A DNA stretch of 64,000 bases from Paenibacillus sp. MMS20-IR301 (GCF_032302195.1 NZ_CP135275.1:6291501-6355500), one strand, 5' to 3'; counted from the first letter of the stretch, positions 24,952-34,792 are shown. Notes: generated by a model not told the origin, from the letters alone. Numbers and translations: made by a program.

Positions 24952-25422
24952 ATGATCAGACTGGTCCAGATGGACGAATCCGCATTTCAATTTTTTTTAA
25001 AGCAATCGACCCGTGATTACGCTGAGGACAAAATCAAAGCCGGGACCTGGGATGCCGAGACAGCCATGCAGCTGTCCAAGGATGCGATGACGCGCTTCCT
25101 GCCCAAAGGGCTCTACACAGAGGGGGCATATCTCTACTCCGTAGTGGAAGCGGAGAGCGGGGCCCAGGCTGGTTACATCTGGTTTAATATGAGTGAAAGC
25201 CGGGGCATCCGCGAAGCGTTTATTTATGATTTTTACATTTTTGAGCCGTTTCAGAGCAAAGGCTACGGCAAGCAGGCACTGGCGCTGCTGGACGAGGAAG
25301 CCCGCAAGATGAATGTGACCAGGATCGGGCTGCATGTTTTTGGACAGAATGACCGTGCTTTCGAGCTGTATAAGAAGATGGGCTTTACCGTTACGGATAT
25401 TACGATGTCAAAGACGCTTTAG
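24952..25422 (+). CDS. GNAT family N-acetyltransferase
   Basis: 156 residues. The acetyl-CoA binding block is IFEPFQSKGYGKQALALLDEEA (R/Q-x-x-G-x-G/A form, near residue 95-115), followed by the typical LHVFGQNDRAFELYKKMGF of GNAT C-termini. The acceptor substrate cannot be told. It lies 42 bp after fni on the same strand, with AGGAAGGG before the ATG, and may be co-transcribed. A dispersed 56-bp element follows it. Confidence 0.88.
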   Translation: MIRLVQMDESAFQFFLKQSTRDYAEDKIKAGTWDAETAMQLSKDAMTRFLPKGLYTEGAYLYSVVEAESGAQAGYIWFNMSESRGIREAFIYDFYIFEPFQSKGYGKQALALLDEEARKMNVTRIGLHVFGQNDRAFELYKKMGFTVTDITMSKTL

Positions 25423-25488
25423 GTGCGGGTCCGGAAATAGCGGTATATTAAGACACTATGTGGTTTTTTACATCATTTGCAGAGTTCT

Positions 25489-25544
25489 GGGGTCCCCGGA
25501 AAGTATCTGATTAATCATCGAGGTTAAAGCTCCACTTTATGGGG
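25489..25544 (+). repeat. 56-bp dispersed intergenic element, copy 2
   Basis: GGGGTCCCCGGAAAGTATCT at the left and TCCACTTTATGGGG at the right, with ATCGAGGTTAAAG between. Same length as the other copies, with several substitutions. It lies between the GNAT gene and ychF. Confidence 0.8.
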
Positions 25545-25663
25545 CGGCGTCCCCTTGACATCCGCTGTTGCTGGTGGTTTTGTTCTAATATATAATGGTT
25601 TAGATCAGAGCGGTAATTCAGGCGTTGATTAATTCAACCGAAAATAGGAGTTGTCATATAAAA

Positions 25664-26764
25664 ATGGCTTTGAAAGCTGGTATTGTTGGACTTCCAAATG
25701 TTGGTAAATCGACATTATTTAATGCTATAACGCAAGCAGGGGCAGAATCAGCCAACTATCCTTTCTGCACGATCGATCCGAACGTGGGTGTTGTAGAAGT
25801 TCCGGACGAGCGTCTGGATAAGCTGGTGGAGCTGGTGCAGCCGAACAAGACGGTTCCGACTGCCTTTGAATTCGTAGATATTGCCGGACTTGTGCGCGGC
25901 GCGAGCAAGGGAGAAGGCCTTGGCAACAAATTCCTGGCCCATATCCGTGAGGTGGACGCGATTGTTCATGTCGTACGCTGCTTCGTGGATGAGAATGTTA
26001 CCCATGTGGACGGCAAAGTGAACCCGATCAGTGACATCCAGACGATTAACCTGGAGCTGATTCTGGCTGACCTTGAAAGTGTGGAGAAGAAGATCGAGCG
26101 CTCCCGCAAAAATATCAAGGGCGGCGACAAGAAATTCGCTCAGGAAGTTGAAGTACTGGAGCGCGTCAAGGAAGCTCTGTATCTGGACCAGCCAGCGCGC
26201 AGCTTAGAATTGTCTGATGATGAGCGCCTGATTATCCGCGACCTCCACCTGCTCACACTGAAGCCGGTGCTGTATGCGGCAAATGTGGGTGAGGATGAAG
26301 TGGCGACTGCCGAAGAGAATCCTTATGTGAAGCAGGTCCGCGAGTTCGCTGCAGCGGAGAACGCTGAAGTTGTGCCGATCAGTGCCAAGGTAGAAGCGGA
26401 GATTGCGGAGCTGGAAGGCGAAGACAAGGCGATGTTCCTGGAAGAGCTGGGCCTGCAGGAGTCCGGGCTGAACCGTCTGATCAAAGCGGCTTACAAGCTG
26501 CTTGGCCTATACACCTACTTCACTGCAGGTGTACAGGAGGTCCGTGCCTGGACCATCCGCAAGGGAACCAAGGCTCCGGGAGCAGCCGGAGTCATTCATA
26601 CCGACTTCGAACGCGGCTTCATCCGGGCCGAGGTTGTGGCCTATACCGATCTGGTAGCTGCAGGTTCGATGAACGGCGCCAAGGAACGCGGCCAGCTGCG
26701 GCTGGAAGGCAAGGAATATCTGGTGCAGGACGGCGATGTTATGCACTTCCGGTTCAATGTATAA
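25664..26764 (+). CDS. ychF: redox-regulated ATPase YchF (Obg-like)
   Basis: 366 residues, the standard length. P-loop GLPNVGKST (residues 8-16), switch-2 [10 protein letters not shown] (near residue 66), and a C-terminal TGS domain ending HFRFNV. YchF/OLA1 proteins bind ATP rather than GTP because the usual NKxD is changed and associate with ribosomes. ATG 25664 matches the family N-terminus [16 protein letters not shown]; the frame upstream is not conserved. AGGAG lies about 13 bp upstream, slightly far. A terminator follows. Confidence 0.97.
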   Translation: MALKAGIVGLPNVGKSTLFNAITQAGAESANYPFCTIDPNVGVVEVPDERLDKLVELVQPNKTVPTAFEFVDIAGLVRGASKGEGLGNKFLAHIREVDAIVHVVRCFVDENVTHVDGKVNPISDIQTINLELILADLESVEKKIERSRKNIKGGDKKFAQEVEVLERVKEALYLDQPARSLELSDDERLIIRDLHLLTLKPVLYAANVGEDEVATAEENPYVKQVREFAAAENAEVVPISAKVEAEIAELEGEDKAMFLEELGLQESGLNRLIKAAYKLLGLYTYFTAGVQEVRAWTIRKGTKAPGAAGVIHTDFERGFIRAEVVAYTDLVAAGSMNGAKERGQLRLEGKEYLVQDGDVMHFRFNV

Positions 26765-26800
26765 CGTATAACTGTTTTATTAATGAAGAATATTAGAGGG

Positions 26801-26842
26801 ACCATCCAAGAGTAGTGTTTTTACTTGCTGGATGGTTTTTTT
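26801..26842 (+). terminator. terminator of ychF
   Basis: ACCATCCA (26801-26808) pairs with TGGATGGT (26829-26836), followed by a T-run to 26842. Confidence 0.85.
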
Positions 26843-26984
26843 AAAAGATAAGAATTCCGGCTGCTTATATTGTAGCCAATTAGCATGAATGGTGGTATAA
26901 TATAAAGTCGTATATCTATTTCTGTTGTATCAACAATTTGAAGTATTATAACTGAAGAAATTGAATCAGGAGAGGTGAATTCCC

Positions 26985-28052
26985 TTGTTGGACCGATTGC
27001 AATCATTGGCGGACCGCTATGAGAAACTCAGTGAACTGCTTTGTGACCCGGATGTTGCAAACGACAGTAAGAAACTGAGGGACTATTCCAAAGAACAATC
27101 TGACTTGCAGCCCGCCTTTGAGGCGTATAGCGAATATAAAAATGTTATGGAAGAGCTTGAAGCCGCCAAGATGATGCAGGCTGAGAAGCTTGATGATGAA
27201 ATGAAGGAAATGGTCAAGATGGAGATCGAGGACCTGTCCTCACGCCAGACTGTGTTGGAGGAGAAGATCCGTCTGCTCCTGCTCCCTAAGGACCCTAATG
27301 ATGATAAGAATGTAATCGTGGAAATCCGCGGCGCAGCCGGCGGGGATGAAGCGGCGTTATTCGCCTCCGACCTGTACCGGATGTATACCCGTTATGCCGA
27401 CACCCAAGGCTGGCGCGTAGAGCTGATGGATGTCAACACGAACGATCTGGGCGGATTCAAGGAAGTGATTTTCCTGATCAACGGCCGCGGCGCTTACAGC
27501 AAAATGAAGTTCGAAAGCGGCGCGCACCGTGTGCAGCGTATCCCTACAACCGAATCCGGCGGACGTATTCATACTTCAACCTCTACCGTTGCGGTTATGC
27601 CGGAAGCGGAAGAATTCGAAATCGAAATTCACGATAAAGACATCCGTGTCGATACATTCTGCTCCAGCGGCGCCGGCGGCCAGTCGGTTAATACGACCAA
27701 GTCTGCCGTACGTGTAACCCACGTGCCTACCGGGATTGTGGCTACCTGTCAGGACGGCAAGTCCCAGAACTCCAATAAAGAGAAGGCGCTGCAGGTACTG
27801 CGCGCCCGGATCTCGGATCTGAAACGCCAGGAAGAGGAAGCCAAGTATTCCGGGGAACGGAAGAGCAAGGTGGGAACCGGGGACCGCAGTGAGCGTATCC
27901 GTACCTACAACTTCCCGCAGAGCCGTGTAACCGATCACCGGATCGGCCTTACCCTGCACCGTCTGGATCAGGTTATGAACGGGGATATCACCGAGATTAT
28001 CTCGGCACTGTCGATTGCGGAACAAGCGGAATTGATGGAAAAAGGAGAATAA
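26985..28052 (+). CDS. prfA: peptide chain release factor 1
   Basis: 355 residues. Class I release factor for UAA and UAG. The GGQ loop that triggers peptidyl-tRNA hydrolysis is SGAGGQSVN (near residue 230). The codon-recognition P-x-T is present as PTT in [18 protein letters not shown] start at 26985 (LLDRLQSL) has AGGAGAGGTG about 8 bp upstream and no usable ATG nearby. It forms a conserved pair with prmC, whose product methylates the GGQ glutamine; the genes are four bases apart. Confidence 0.97.
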   Translation: MLDRLQSLADRYEKLSELLCDPDVANDSKKLRDYSKEQSDLQPAFEAYSEYKNVMEELEAAKMMQAEKLDDEMKEMVKMEIEDLSSRQTVLEEKIRLLLLPKDPNDDKNVIVEIRGAAGGDEAALFASDLYRMYTRYADTQGWRVELMDVNTNDLGGFKEVIFLINGRGAYSKMKFESGAHRVQRIPTTESGGRIHTSTSTVAVMPEAEEFEIEIHDKDIRVDTFCSSGAGGQSVNTTKSAVRVTHVPTGIVATCQDGKSQNSNKEKALQVLRARISDLKRQEEEAKYSGERKSKVGTGDRSERIRTYNFPQSRVTDHRIGLTLHRLDQVMNGDITEIISALSIAEQAELMEKGE

Positions 28053-28056
28053 TGCT

Positions 28057-29139
28057 TTGACACAGGACTCTTATGTCATGCCTCACCTGCAAAGCATCCG
28101 GGAAGCCTTTGCGGAGGCTTCTTCTTTTTTGGCCGGAGCCGGGGTGAGTGAACCGCAGCGCAGCAGCCAGCTGCTGCTGGAGCATCTGCTGGGCTTGTCA
28201 GGGGCGGCTTATTATATGGCGCTGGCTGATCCTTTTCCGCAGGCACGCAGAGCGGAGTGGGAGGCGCTGGTCACCCGCCGCGCCGCCGGTGAGCCTGCGC
28301 AGTATATTATAGGCGAGCAGGAATTCTACGGCCGCCCGTTTGAAGTGACGCCGGAGGTGCTGATTCCCCGCCCCGAGACGGAGCTGCTAGTTGAGGCGAT
28401 TCTGCGCTACGGCGCGGAGCTGTGGCCGGACGGAACGGCGGCGGTGCGCGGCGCGGCCGGGCCTGGCGATAGCGATGGAGCTGCCCCGGAAGCAGGCGGG
28501 CTGACGGGTGGAACTGTCGCGGGCCGTGATGCGGCGGAATATGCGCGGGGCGGAGCCGCGCAAGCGGGCAGTATCGCTGCAGATACAGCAGCGGGAAGTA
28601 GTGCCGGAGCAGGCAACGCGCGCGCCGTGCGTCCGCTGACCGCCGTCGACATCGGCGCCGGCAGCGGAGCGATCTCCGTCACGCTGGCGGCCGAAGCGCC
28701 GGCGTGGCGGGTCTGCGCCGGCGACATCTCGCCCGGCGCGCTGGCCGTGGCCGGGCGCAATGCGCAGCGGCTCGGCGCGGCTGTGGACCTGCGGCTCGGC
28801 GACCTGCTGGAGCCGTTCGCGGGGATGGAGACGGATATACTCGTCTCCAACCCGCCGTATATCCCCGGCGGGGACATCGCCGGGCTGCAGCGCGAGGTGC
28901 GCGACCATGAGCCGCGCACGGCACTGGACGGCGGCGGGGACGGGCTTGATCCCTACCGCCGCATGATGGAGCAGCTGACGCTGCTCCCGGCGCCGCCGCG
29001 CCTCATCGGCTTCGAGCTCGGCCAGGGACAGGCCGGGCAGGTGGCCGGCCTGCTGCAGGCCGCCGGCCACTGGGGCGAGATCATCACCATTGAGGATCTC
29101 GCCGGGATTCCCCGGCATGTGCTGGGAATCGCGCGCTAG
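28057..29139 (+). CDS. prmC: release factor glutamine methyltransferase PrmC (HemK)
   Basis: 360 residues, against roughly 280-290 for most bacterial PrmC. SAM motif I is VDIGAGSGAISVTLA (residues 197-211), and the catalytic NPPY is at 265-268 (VSNPPYIPGG). Residues about 122-192 are an Ala/Gly-rich, low-complexity insertion between the N-terminal substrate domain and the methyltransferase fold, which explains the extra length. The GC content of that stretch is visibly higher. TTG start with AAAGGAGAA 8 bp upstream, directly after prfA. It methylates the GGQ Gln of RF1 and RF2. Confidence 0.95.
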   Translation: MTQDSYVMPHLQSIREAFAEASSFLAGAGVSEPQRSSQLLLEHLLGLSGAAYYMALADPFPQARRAEWEALVTRRAAGEPAQYIIGEQEFYGRPFEVTPEVLIPRPETELLVEAILRYGAELWPDGTAAVRGAAGPGDSDGAAPEAGGLTGGTVAGRDAAEYARGGAAQAGSIAADTAAGSSAGAGNARAVRPLTAVDIGAGSGAISVTLAAEAPAWRVCAGDISPGALAVAGRNAQRLGAAVDLRLGDLLEPFAGMETDILVSNPPYIPGGDIAGLQREVRDHEPRTALDGGGDGLDPYRRMMEQLTLLPAPPRLIGFELGQGQAGQVAGLLQAAGHWGEIITIEDLAGIPRHVLGIAR

Positions 29140-29891
29140 TGCCCTGTTACGCATCCGGGCAGGCTCAGCACTGCGGCGGATGGACTTTAAAGTTAGCAGC
29201 TGGCGCGCTGCGGTTGTTCCAAGTTCAGCTGGATTTTTGACATTTCACAGCGGGCTTCTGCGCGCTGTTTCGATAACAGACGGATTAATGGACCTGTGGC
29301 AAGAAGGTAGACGCTCTGGCAAGATTTCAGACGGTTAAACAAGCCTTTTCAGGTTAATTGCTTAGCGTTACGGACAGGAGAGGCGTTATGCCTGCGAATA
29401 ACGCTTAGTGCCGGTCCTTGCGGACACCAGCGCCGTTATTTTGCCGGAAAAGTGGAGATAACGCATGAAAGGTAACAAATAAGGGCCGTGGTGTCCGTTA
29501 CCCCGCCAAATAGGCTGATTATGAGCAGATAAGGGCTGTGGTGTCCGTTTAGCGAGCCGCAGTGGGCCCGGTTAAATGACATTAGCGGCATTTTGTCCTC
29601 TATGCTCCGCTCCAACACCACATTTCGCTTACATAGCGGGATGTTTCCCTCTATGTCCCGCGTTGGCGCCACATCCCAGCTCACTTGGCAGGGAAATTGG
29701 ACATTTATTTCTGCACATATTGCCCGAATCCGCTTGCGGGGACGGAATGAAGTGCAGCCTCGCGGACATGGCGAATGATGAAATTGTATTTATGCTGCCC
29801 CTTCCTTTACAATAGCAATAACGGGACTTCTGCGCGCATGCGGTAACGGAGTGCTGTGAAGAAGAACCAGTACGGAGTAAGGAGACAGAGT
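29140..29891. repeat. 750-bp intergenic region of degenerate short repeats
   Basis: No supported gene. ATAAGGGCYGTGGTGTCCGTT occurs at 29479-29499 and 29529-29549, 50 bp apart. A module GCTTAG...CGGACA...GCGTTAT is seen twice between 29360 and 29440. A TCYCTCTATG...CACAT module occurs twice between 29596 and 29675. The units are short, diverged and partly inverted, as in decayed repeat islands. Promoter signals for the downstream rodA-like gene were not clear. Confidence 0.6.
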
Positions 29892-31076
29892 ATGCTTCAG
29901 AAGATTAAGAAGATAGACGGTATTATTGTGGTCATTCTTGCACTGCTGATGGTGGTCAGCATTTTCTCCATATACAGTGTTACCCACGGGCGTGACAAGC
30001 TGGACGGATCGCATATCAAAATGATCAAATTTTATATCCTGGGCTTCATTGCCTTTTTCGGGCTGACCTTCCTCGATTACCGCCTGCTCGTTAAGTATGC
30101 GCTGTATGTGTATATAACGGGTATCAGTATTCTGGTGCTGGTCAGCTTTATCGGTACGGAACAGAATGGTGCGCAGGGCTGGCTTAAATTCGGGGGCTTC
30201 AGTCTGCAGCCAGCAGAGATGTTCAAGATTATTCTGATTCTTTTCCTGGCTGCTGTACTTGTCCGTAAGAATAAGAACAGGCTGCTCTTCTGGAGGGATG
30301 TTGTGCCTCTGGGACTGATGAGCCTGCTGCCGTTTCTGATTGTAATCAGCCAGAATGACCTCGGGAATGCGCTCTCCTATATCGTGATTCTGGTTGGCCT
30401 GCTCTGGATCGGCAATATCAAGTTTACCCATGCGCTGATCGGGCTGCTGATTATAGGGGGCAGTGCGGCCGGGGCGATTATGAGCTACATCCATTATCAT
30501 GATGAAATCAAGACGTTCCTGACAGATATCAACCGCTCGCACTGGGTTGAACGGTTTGATCCGTGGCTGGTTCCTGAAGCGGCTACGGCTAAGGCCAGCT
30601 ATCATACCAAAAATGCCAAAATGGCCATCGCTTCCGGCGGGATGAGCGGCGAAGGGTACATGGAAGGCAGCTCGGTGCAGAGCGACCGTGTGCCGTATAC
30701 CTACTCTGACTCTATCTTTGTACAAATTGCCGAGGAATTCGGCTTTGTCGGGTCGGCGCTGGTGCTGCTGCTGTACTTTATTCTGATACACCGGATGATA
30801 CTGATAGCGCTGGAATCGAAGGACAGGGGCGGGCCGTTCCTCATAGTCGGGGTGGTCGCGATGATGCTGTATCAGATATTTGAGAATATCGGAGCCTTCA
30901 TCGGCCTGATGCCGCTGACCGGAATCACCCTGCCGTTCATCAGCTTCGGCGGAACCTCGCTCCTGATCAATATGGCGAGCATCGGCCTGGTTATGAGCGT
31001 GCGGCTGCATGGCCAGGAGGTAGAGGAAGATCTGCCGAGTCCTGCTGGTTACGTTACTCCGGCCAAACAAAGTTAA
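29892..31076 (+). CDS. FtsW/RodA/SpoVE family protein (RodA-like), copy 1
   Basis: 394 residues with about ten membrane segments. SEDS signatures seen are QPAEMFKII, NDLGNALSY (with the key Asp of the large loop region) and TGITLPFISFGGTS. SEDS proteins are peptidoglycan glycosyltransferases that work with a class B PBP in cell elongation (RodA), division (FtsW) or sporulation (SpoVE). The short length and the sequence MLQKIKKIDG favour the RodA side. ATG 29892 has AAGGAGA at 7 bp; an upstream TTG/GTG frame at 29856 lacks a ribosome site. A close paralogue follows at 31311, separated by a terminator. Confidence 0.92.
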   Translation: MLQKIKKIDGIIVVILALLMVVSIFSIYSVTHGRDKLDGSHIKMIKFYILGFIAFFGLTFLDYRLLVKYALYVYITGISILVLVSFIGTEQNGAQGWLKFGGFSLQPAEMFKIILILFLAAVLVRKNKNRLLFWRDVVPLGLMSLLPFLIVISQNDLGNALSYIVILVGLLWIGNIKFTHALIGLLIIGGSAAGAIMSYIHYHDEIKTFLTDINRSHWVERFDPWLVPEAATAKASYHTKNAKMAIASGGMSGEGYMEGSSVQSDRVPYTYSDSIFVQIAEEFGFVGSALVLLLYFILIHRMILIALESKDRGGPFLIVGVVAMMLYQIFENIGAFIGLMPLTGITLPFISFGGTSLLINMASIGLVMSVRLHGQEVEEDLPSPAGYVTPAKQS

Positions 31077-31139
31077 CAGCTCGTTGTAATCGTGATCTGT
31101 TGCATATAATACATTAGAATGCTCAGCTCCTGCATATTG

Positions 31140-31173
31140 AAGCTCCTCACTTATGAGGAGCTTTGTTTTTTTT
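31140..31173 (+). terminator. terminator between the two RodA-like genes
   Basis: AAGCTCCTC (31140-31148) pairs with GAGGAGCTT (31155-31163), followed by a T-run with one G. Confidence 0.85.
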
Positions 31174-31310
31174 AGGGGAAAAAACGGCACACAGGCTGAA
31201 TTGGTATTAAGCTCTATTTTGCCTTACAATGGAAATTAGTGGATTCCGGCCCGGGATTGTCACTACTAAACGGGCGGGCATCTAATCCGGCGGATTAAGG
31301 AGCATATATC

Positions 31311-32507
31311 ATGTTGCAGAGGATTAGACGGATCGACGGTTCCATTGTGCTGATTCTGTTCATGCTGATGGGTGTCAGTATTTTATCGATATACAGCGTG
31401 ACCCACGGAAGAGGCGAGTTGGACGGTACACATATAAAGATGATCATATATTACGGACTGGGCTTTATTGCGTTTATGCTGCTGGCCCTGTTTGATTACC
31501 GCCTGATTGTCCGGTACGGGCTTTATATTTATATCCTCGGTATCGGTATTCTGCTGCTGGTCAGCCTGATCGGTAAGGTGAAGAACGGCGCGCAGGGATG
31601 GATAGGGATTGGAGACCTGAGCATTCAGCCGGCAGAGCTGTTTAAGCTGATTCTGATTATTTTTCTGACCACAGTACTCGTACGCAAAAATAGAAATCCG
31701 CTGCGTTTCTGGCGTGATGTGCTGCCGCTCGGCCTGATCGCCTTAATGCCCTTTGCACTGGTCATTATCCAGAACGATCTGGGCAATGCACTCAGCTATA
31801 TCGTGATCCTGGTTGGGCTTTTGTGGATTGGAAATGTCAGGTTCTCCCACGCCCTGATTGGGCTGATTGTAGCGGGGGGCGCTGTGCTGGGCTTCATTCT
31901 GTGCTATATCAACTATCATGAGCAGACGGTAGATTTTATAGAGCAGACGCTGGGCAGGGATCACTTCGTCAGGCGCTTTGATCCTTGGCTGGTGCCGGAC
32001 CTGGCAAGCAGTGATGCCAGCTATCAGACCAGAAATGCCAAGACGGCGATTGCCTCGGGCGGCCTGGGCGGGGAGGGATATCTGCAGGGAGGTACAGTGC
32101 AGAGCGACCGGGTGCCCTATCTGTACTCTGAATCAATCTTTGTGCAGATCGGCGAAGAGTTCGGCTTTCTGGGTTCGGCTGCGGTACTCATGCTCTTTTT
32201 CATTCTGATCCACAGGTTAATCCTCATTGCCCTCGATTGCAGGGACCGCGGCGGCCCCTTTCTGATTGTGGGAATTGTCGCGATGCTGCTCTATCAGATC
32301 CTGGAGAATATCGGGGCAATGATCGGTCTGATGCCGCTGACGGGAATTACGCTGCCGTTCATCAGCTACGGGGGGACATCCCTGTTGATCAATATGGCCT
32401 GTATGGGTATTGCCATGAGTGTAAGGCTGTACGGACAGGATGTGGACGATGGTCTGCCGCTGCCGTCCGGCGGAAATAAGGGTGAAGCCGCATTATTTAA
32501 ACTATAA
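31311..32507 (+). CDS. FtsW/RodA/SpoVE family protein (RodA-like), copy 2
   Basis: 398 residues, collinear with copy 1 throughout: MLQRIRRIDG against MLQKIKKIDG, then YSVTHGRGELDGTHIKMI, QPAELFKLI, NDLGNALSYIVILVGLLWIGN and GITLPFISYGGTS. About ten membrane helices. A tandem duplication separated by a terminator implies separate regulation. AAGGAG lies nine bases before ATG. The next gene, spoIIR, raises the possibility that one copy is used during sporulation, but no sporulation promoter was recognised here. Confidence 0.92.
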   Translation: MLQRIRRIDGSIVLILFMLMGVSILSIYSVTHGRGELDGTHIKMIIYYGLGFIAFMLLALFDYRLIVRYGLYIYILGIGILLLVSLIGKVKNGAQGWIGIGDLSIQPAELFKLILIIFLTTVLVRKNRNPLRFWRDVLPLGLIALMPFALVIIQNDLGNALSYIVILVGLLWIGNVRFSHALIGLIVAGGAVLGFILCYINYHEQTVDFIEQTLGRDHFVRRFDPWLVPDLASSDASYQTRNAKTAIASGGLGGEGYLQGGTVQSDRVPYLYSESIFVQIGEEFGFLGSAAVLMLFFILIHRLILIALDCRDRGGPFLIVGIVAMLLYQILENIGAMIGLMPLTGITLPFISYGGTSLLINMACMGIAMSVRLYGQDVDDGLPLPSGGNKGEAALFKL

Positions 32508-32549
32508 GTGCACCTATGCGCCTCTGCTTGAAAAATCATAGATTACTAG

Positions 32550-32578
32550 GTTTGCAGTCTCTCATTCCTGGACATACT
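32550..32578 (+). promoter_or_regulatory. candidate sigma-F promoter of spoIIR
   Basis: GTTTG (32550-32554), 15-bp spacer, GGACATACT (32570-32578), close to the sigma-F pattern GYWTA-N15-GGNRANANT with two deviations. Transcription would start near 32585, consistent with ATG 32618. Confidence 0.4.
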
Positions 32579-32617
32579 GGGAGCATAAGAGTTTCAGAGG
32601 GAGAGGGGCTGCGGAAG

Positions 32618-33400
32618 ATGGAGACAGGATTTTCGGGTAAAGGTGATTCCTTACGGACTACATTTAAGTATACTGCCATATTAATTTGTTTTTTTATGAT
32701 TGTAATGATGGCCTGGGAAGGGCAAAAAAGCGATGCCGCTGTAGCAGAGGTATCTATACCGCAGGAATCGATCCGGCTGCGTATCCTGGCGAATTCGGAC
32801 GGTGCAGGCGACCAACTGGTGAAGCGCCAGATCCGCGACAGTGTAGTGGAGCAGATTAACCGTTGGGTGGCCGGACTGGAGGACCCCCAGAGTCTGGACC
32901 AGGCGCGTACGCTAATCCGCGGTCATTTGCCGGAGCTGAACGCGCTTGTATCCGCAGAGCTGAAGCAGCGGGGAATTGATTACAGCTATAATGTGGAACT
33001 GGGGACAGTACCTTTTCCGACTAAAATGTACGGCGGCCGCGTATATCCTGCCGGGGAGTATGAAGCCTTGCGTATTACGCTTGGTGCCGGTAAGGGACAG
33101 AACTGGTGGTGTGTGCTGTTTCCGCCGCTGTGCTTCATAGATGCCGGCCCGGGTGATGCAGCTGCCGCGCCTGCCGAGAAGAAAGAAGCTTCTGCTGCTT
33201 CTGCCAAGGCTGGCGGAAATGGAGCCAAGGTGGCGCCGGTAAAGGGAGGGGCGGCGTCATCTGCTGCAGCTCTTAGTGCCTCAGCTGGCACAAACGGGAA
33301 TGCCGGTACGGATGCAGGCGGGGAAACGCCGAAGGTAAAGTTCTTTGTATGGGAGCTGCTGCAGAAGCTGTGGAGCTGGATTTGCGGGCTGTTTGCCTGA
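32618..33400 (+). CDS. spoIIR: stage II sporulation protein R
   Basis: 260 residues. One membrane/signal segment (about residues 17-35) precedes the SpoIIR core: IPQESIRLRILANSD, QIRDSVVEQINRWV and NWWCVLFPPLCF. The protein is made in the forespore, is exported to the intermembrane space and triggers SpoIIGA to process pro-sigma-E. Between LCFIDAG and the conserved tail KVKFFVWELLQKLWSW lies an Ala/Gly/Lys-rich stretch of about 55 residues that is unusual. ATG 32618 follows GAGGGAGAGGGG; the upstream frame from 32516 is not conserved and would contain the promoter. Confidence 0.93.
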   Translation: METGFSGKGDSLRTTFKYTAILICFFMIVMMAWEGQKSDAAVAEVSIPQESIRLRILANSDGAGDQLVKRQIRDSVVEQINRWVAGLEDPQSLDQARTLIRGHLPELNALVSAELKQRGIDYSYNVELGTVPFPTKMYGGRVYPAGEYEALRITLGAGKGQNWWCVLFPPLCFIDAGPGDAAAAPAEKKEASAASAKAGGNGAKVAPVKGGAASSAAALSASAGTNGNAGTDAGGETPKVKFFVWELLQKLWSWICGLFA

Positions 33401-33485
33401 GCTGGCCGCTGCGGCAGATTTTGAAATCTACAGTTTTCATGCCGGATATGGTACGATGAAGGCTGAACCTAGAGCAGATTGATTG

Positions 33486-33511
33486 CGGCTCCGCTAGCTG
33501 GAGCCGTTTTT
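33486..33511 (+). terminator. terminator of spoIIR
   Basis: CGGCTCC (33486-33492) and GGAGCCG (33500-33506) with a seven-base loop and five T. Confidence 0.85.
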
Positions 33512-33562
33512 GGTCATTTCTGCTTCTGCTGCAAATGATCATAGAGGAAAGCTTGTGATGAG

Positions 33563-34792
33563 ATGACAGAATTTAAGGATTCTCCGTTTGCGGCCCAGCG
33601 CCGGAGCGGACATATAGATTCGACACTGTACTGGTGTCTGGCTGCCGGTGAAGTGGAAGAAGCGGCTAAGAGTGAGGAAGCTACAGCGGCCTTGCTGAGC
33701 GGAAGTGACCGGGAAGCGATTGCTGAGGCGGCAGCCTTGCTGCAAAGCGGAAGTACGGTGGCTTTTCCAACGGAAACGGTGTACGGCCTGGGTGCGGATG
33801 CGCGGAATACCTCCGCCGTAGAGGCGGTATTCGCCGCCAAGGGCCGTCCTTCGGACAATCCGCTGATTGTACACATCGCCCGGCGCAGTGACCTGGAGCT
33901 TCTGGCTACGGAGGTGCATCCGGTAGCGGCGCTGCTGATCGATGCCTTCTGGCCCGGACCGCTGACGCTGGTGCTGCCTGTCCGTCCCGGCGTGCTCTCG
34001 CCGCTCGTTACGGCGGGGCTTGATACGGTTGGCGTGCGGATGCCGGACCACCCGGTGGCGCTGGCGCTGCTGCGCGCCGCCGGTTGTCCGGTTGCCGCGC
34101 CCAGCGCCAACCGCTCCGGGCGGCCGAGCCCTACGCTGGCTGCCCATGTGATGGAGGACCTCGCCGGGTATATCGGCGGGGTGCTGGACGGCGGCGCCTC
34201 GGGAGTCGGCCTCGAGTCGACCGTGGTGCAGGTGCAGCCGGACGGGACGGTAGCTGTGCTCCGTCCCGGCGGCATCACCGCCGAGCAGCTCGCGGCGGTG
34301 ACCGGCACTGCCGCGGCCGGCGCGGAGCCGGAGAGTCCTGCGGACACGGCCGCCGGACTCTCCGGCGGCGCGTCCGTGCCTGCGGCCGGCGGCGACAGCA
34401 GCCCGGCGCCGCGCGCGCCGGGCATGAAGTACACGCACTACGCCCCGCGCGGCGCGCTCAGTGTAGTCCGCGGCTCCTCCCCGCAGCGCGTGGCGGATAC
34501 CGCCGCAGATCTGCTGCAGGCGGCGCAGCAGGCCGGCGGGATCACAGGGCTGCTCCTCTTCGAGGAGCATAGAGCCCTGTATCCCGCCAGCCCGGCTGCC
34601 TGCGTGGTGACTCTCGGCCCGCTCAGCTCGCCGGAGGAAAGTGCCCGCTCCCTGTATGCCGCGCTGCGGCGCTTCGATGAAGCGGGAGCGACCTACATTC
34701 TGGCCGAGGCCTGCCCGGTCACGGGCCTCGGCGCGGCCATCATGAACCGGCTGATGAAAGCCGCCGGTGAAGCAGTGATCGACGCGGGGTAA
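33563..34792 (+). CDS. ywlC: threonylcarbamoyl-AMP synthase (Sua5/YwlC)
   Basis: 409 residues, against about 345 in B. subtilis YwlC. The YrdC domain shows VAFPTETVYGLGADA, KGRPSDNPLIVHI and SANRSGRPSPT (K-x-R and S-x-N substrate motifs). After LESTVV...LRPGGIT comes the linker and the Sua5 domain (from about residue 290, MKYTHYAPRG). The linker holds an Ala/Gly/Pro-rich expansion of about 40 residues. The enzyme makes L-threonylcarbamoyl adenylate for t6A modification of ANN-decoding tRNAs. The ribosome site is weak (GAGG 15 bp upstream). Position between spoIIR and mntP is as in Bacillus. Confidence 0.93.
   Translation: MTEFKDSPFAAQRRSGHIDSTLYWCLAAGEVEEAAKSEEATAALLSGSDREAIAEAAALLQSGSTVAFPTETVYGLGADARNTSAVEAVFAAKGRPSDNPLIVHIARRSDLELLATEVHPVAALLIDAFWPGPLTLVLPVRPGVLSPLVTAGLDTVGVRMPDHPVALALLRAAGCPVAAPSANRSGRPSPTLAAHVMEDLAGYIGGVLDGGASGVGLESTVVQVQPDGTVAVLRPGGITAEQLAAVTGTAAAGAEPESPADTAAGLSGGASVPAAGGDSSPAPRAPGMKYTHYAPRGALSVVRGSSPQRVADTAADLLQAAQQAGGITGLLLFEEHRALYPASPAACVVTLGPLSSPEESARSLYAALRRFDEAGATYILAEACPVTGLGAAIMNRLMKAAGEAVIDAG

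Noticed and set aside
29790..31190. 466-codon open frame on the minus strand opposite the first RodA-like gene
   Set aside because: It is antisense to a well-supported SEDS membrane protein, has a His/Gln/Arg-rich non-protein-like composition and no ribosome site.
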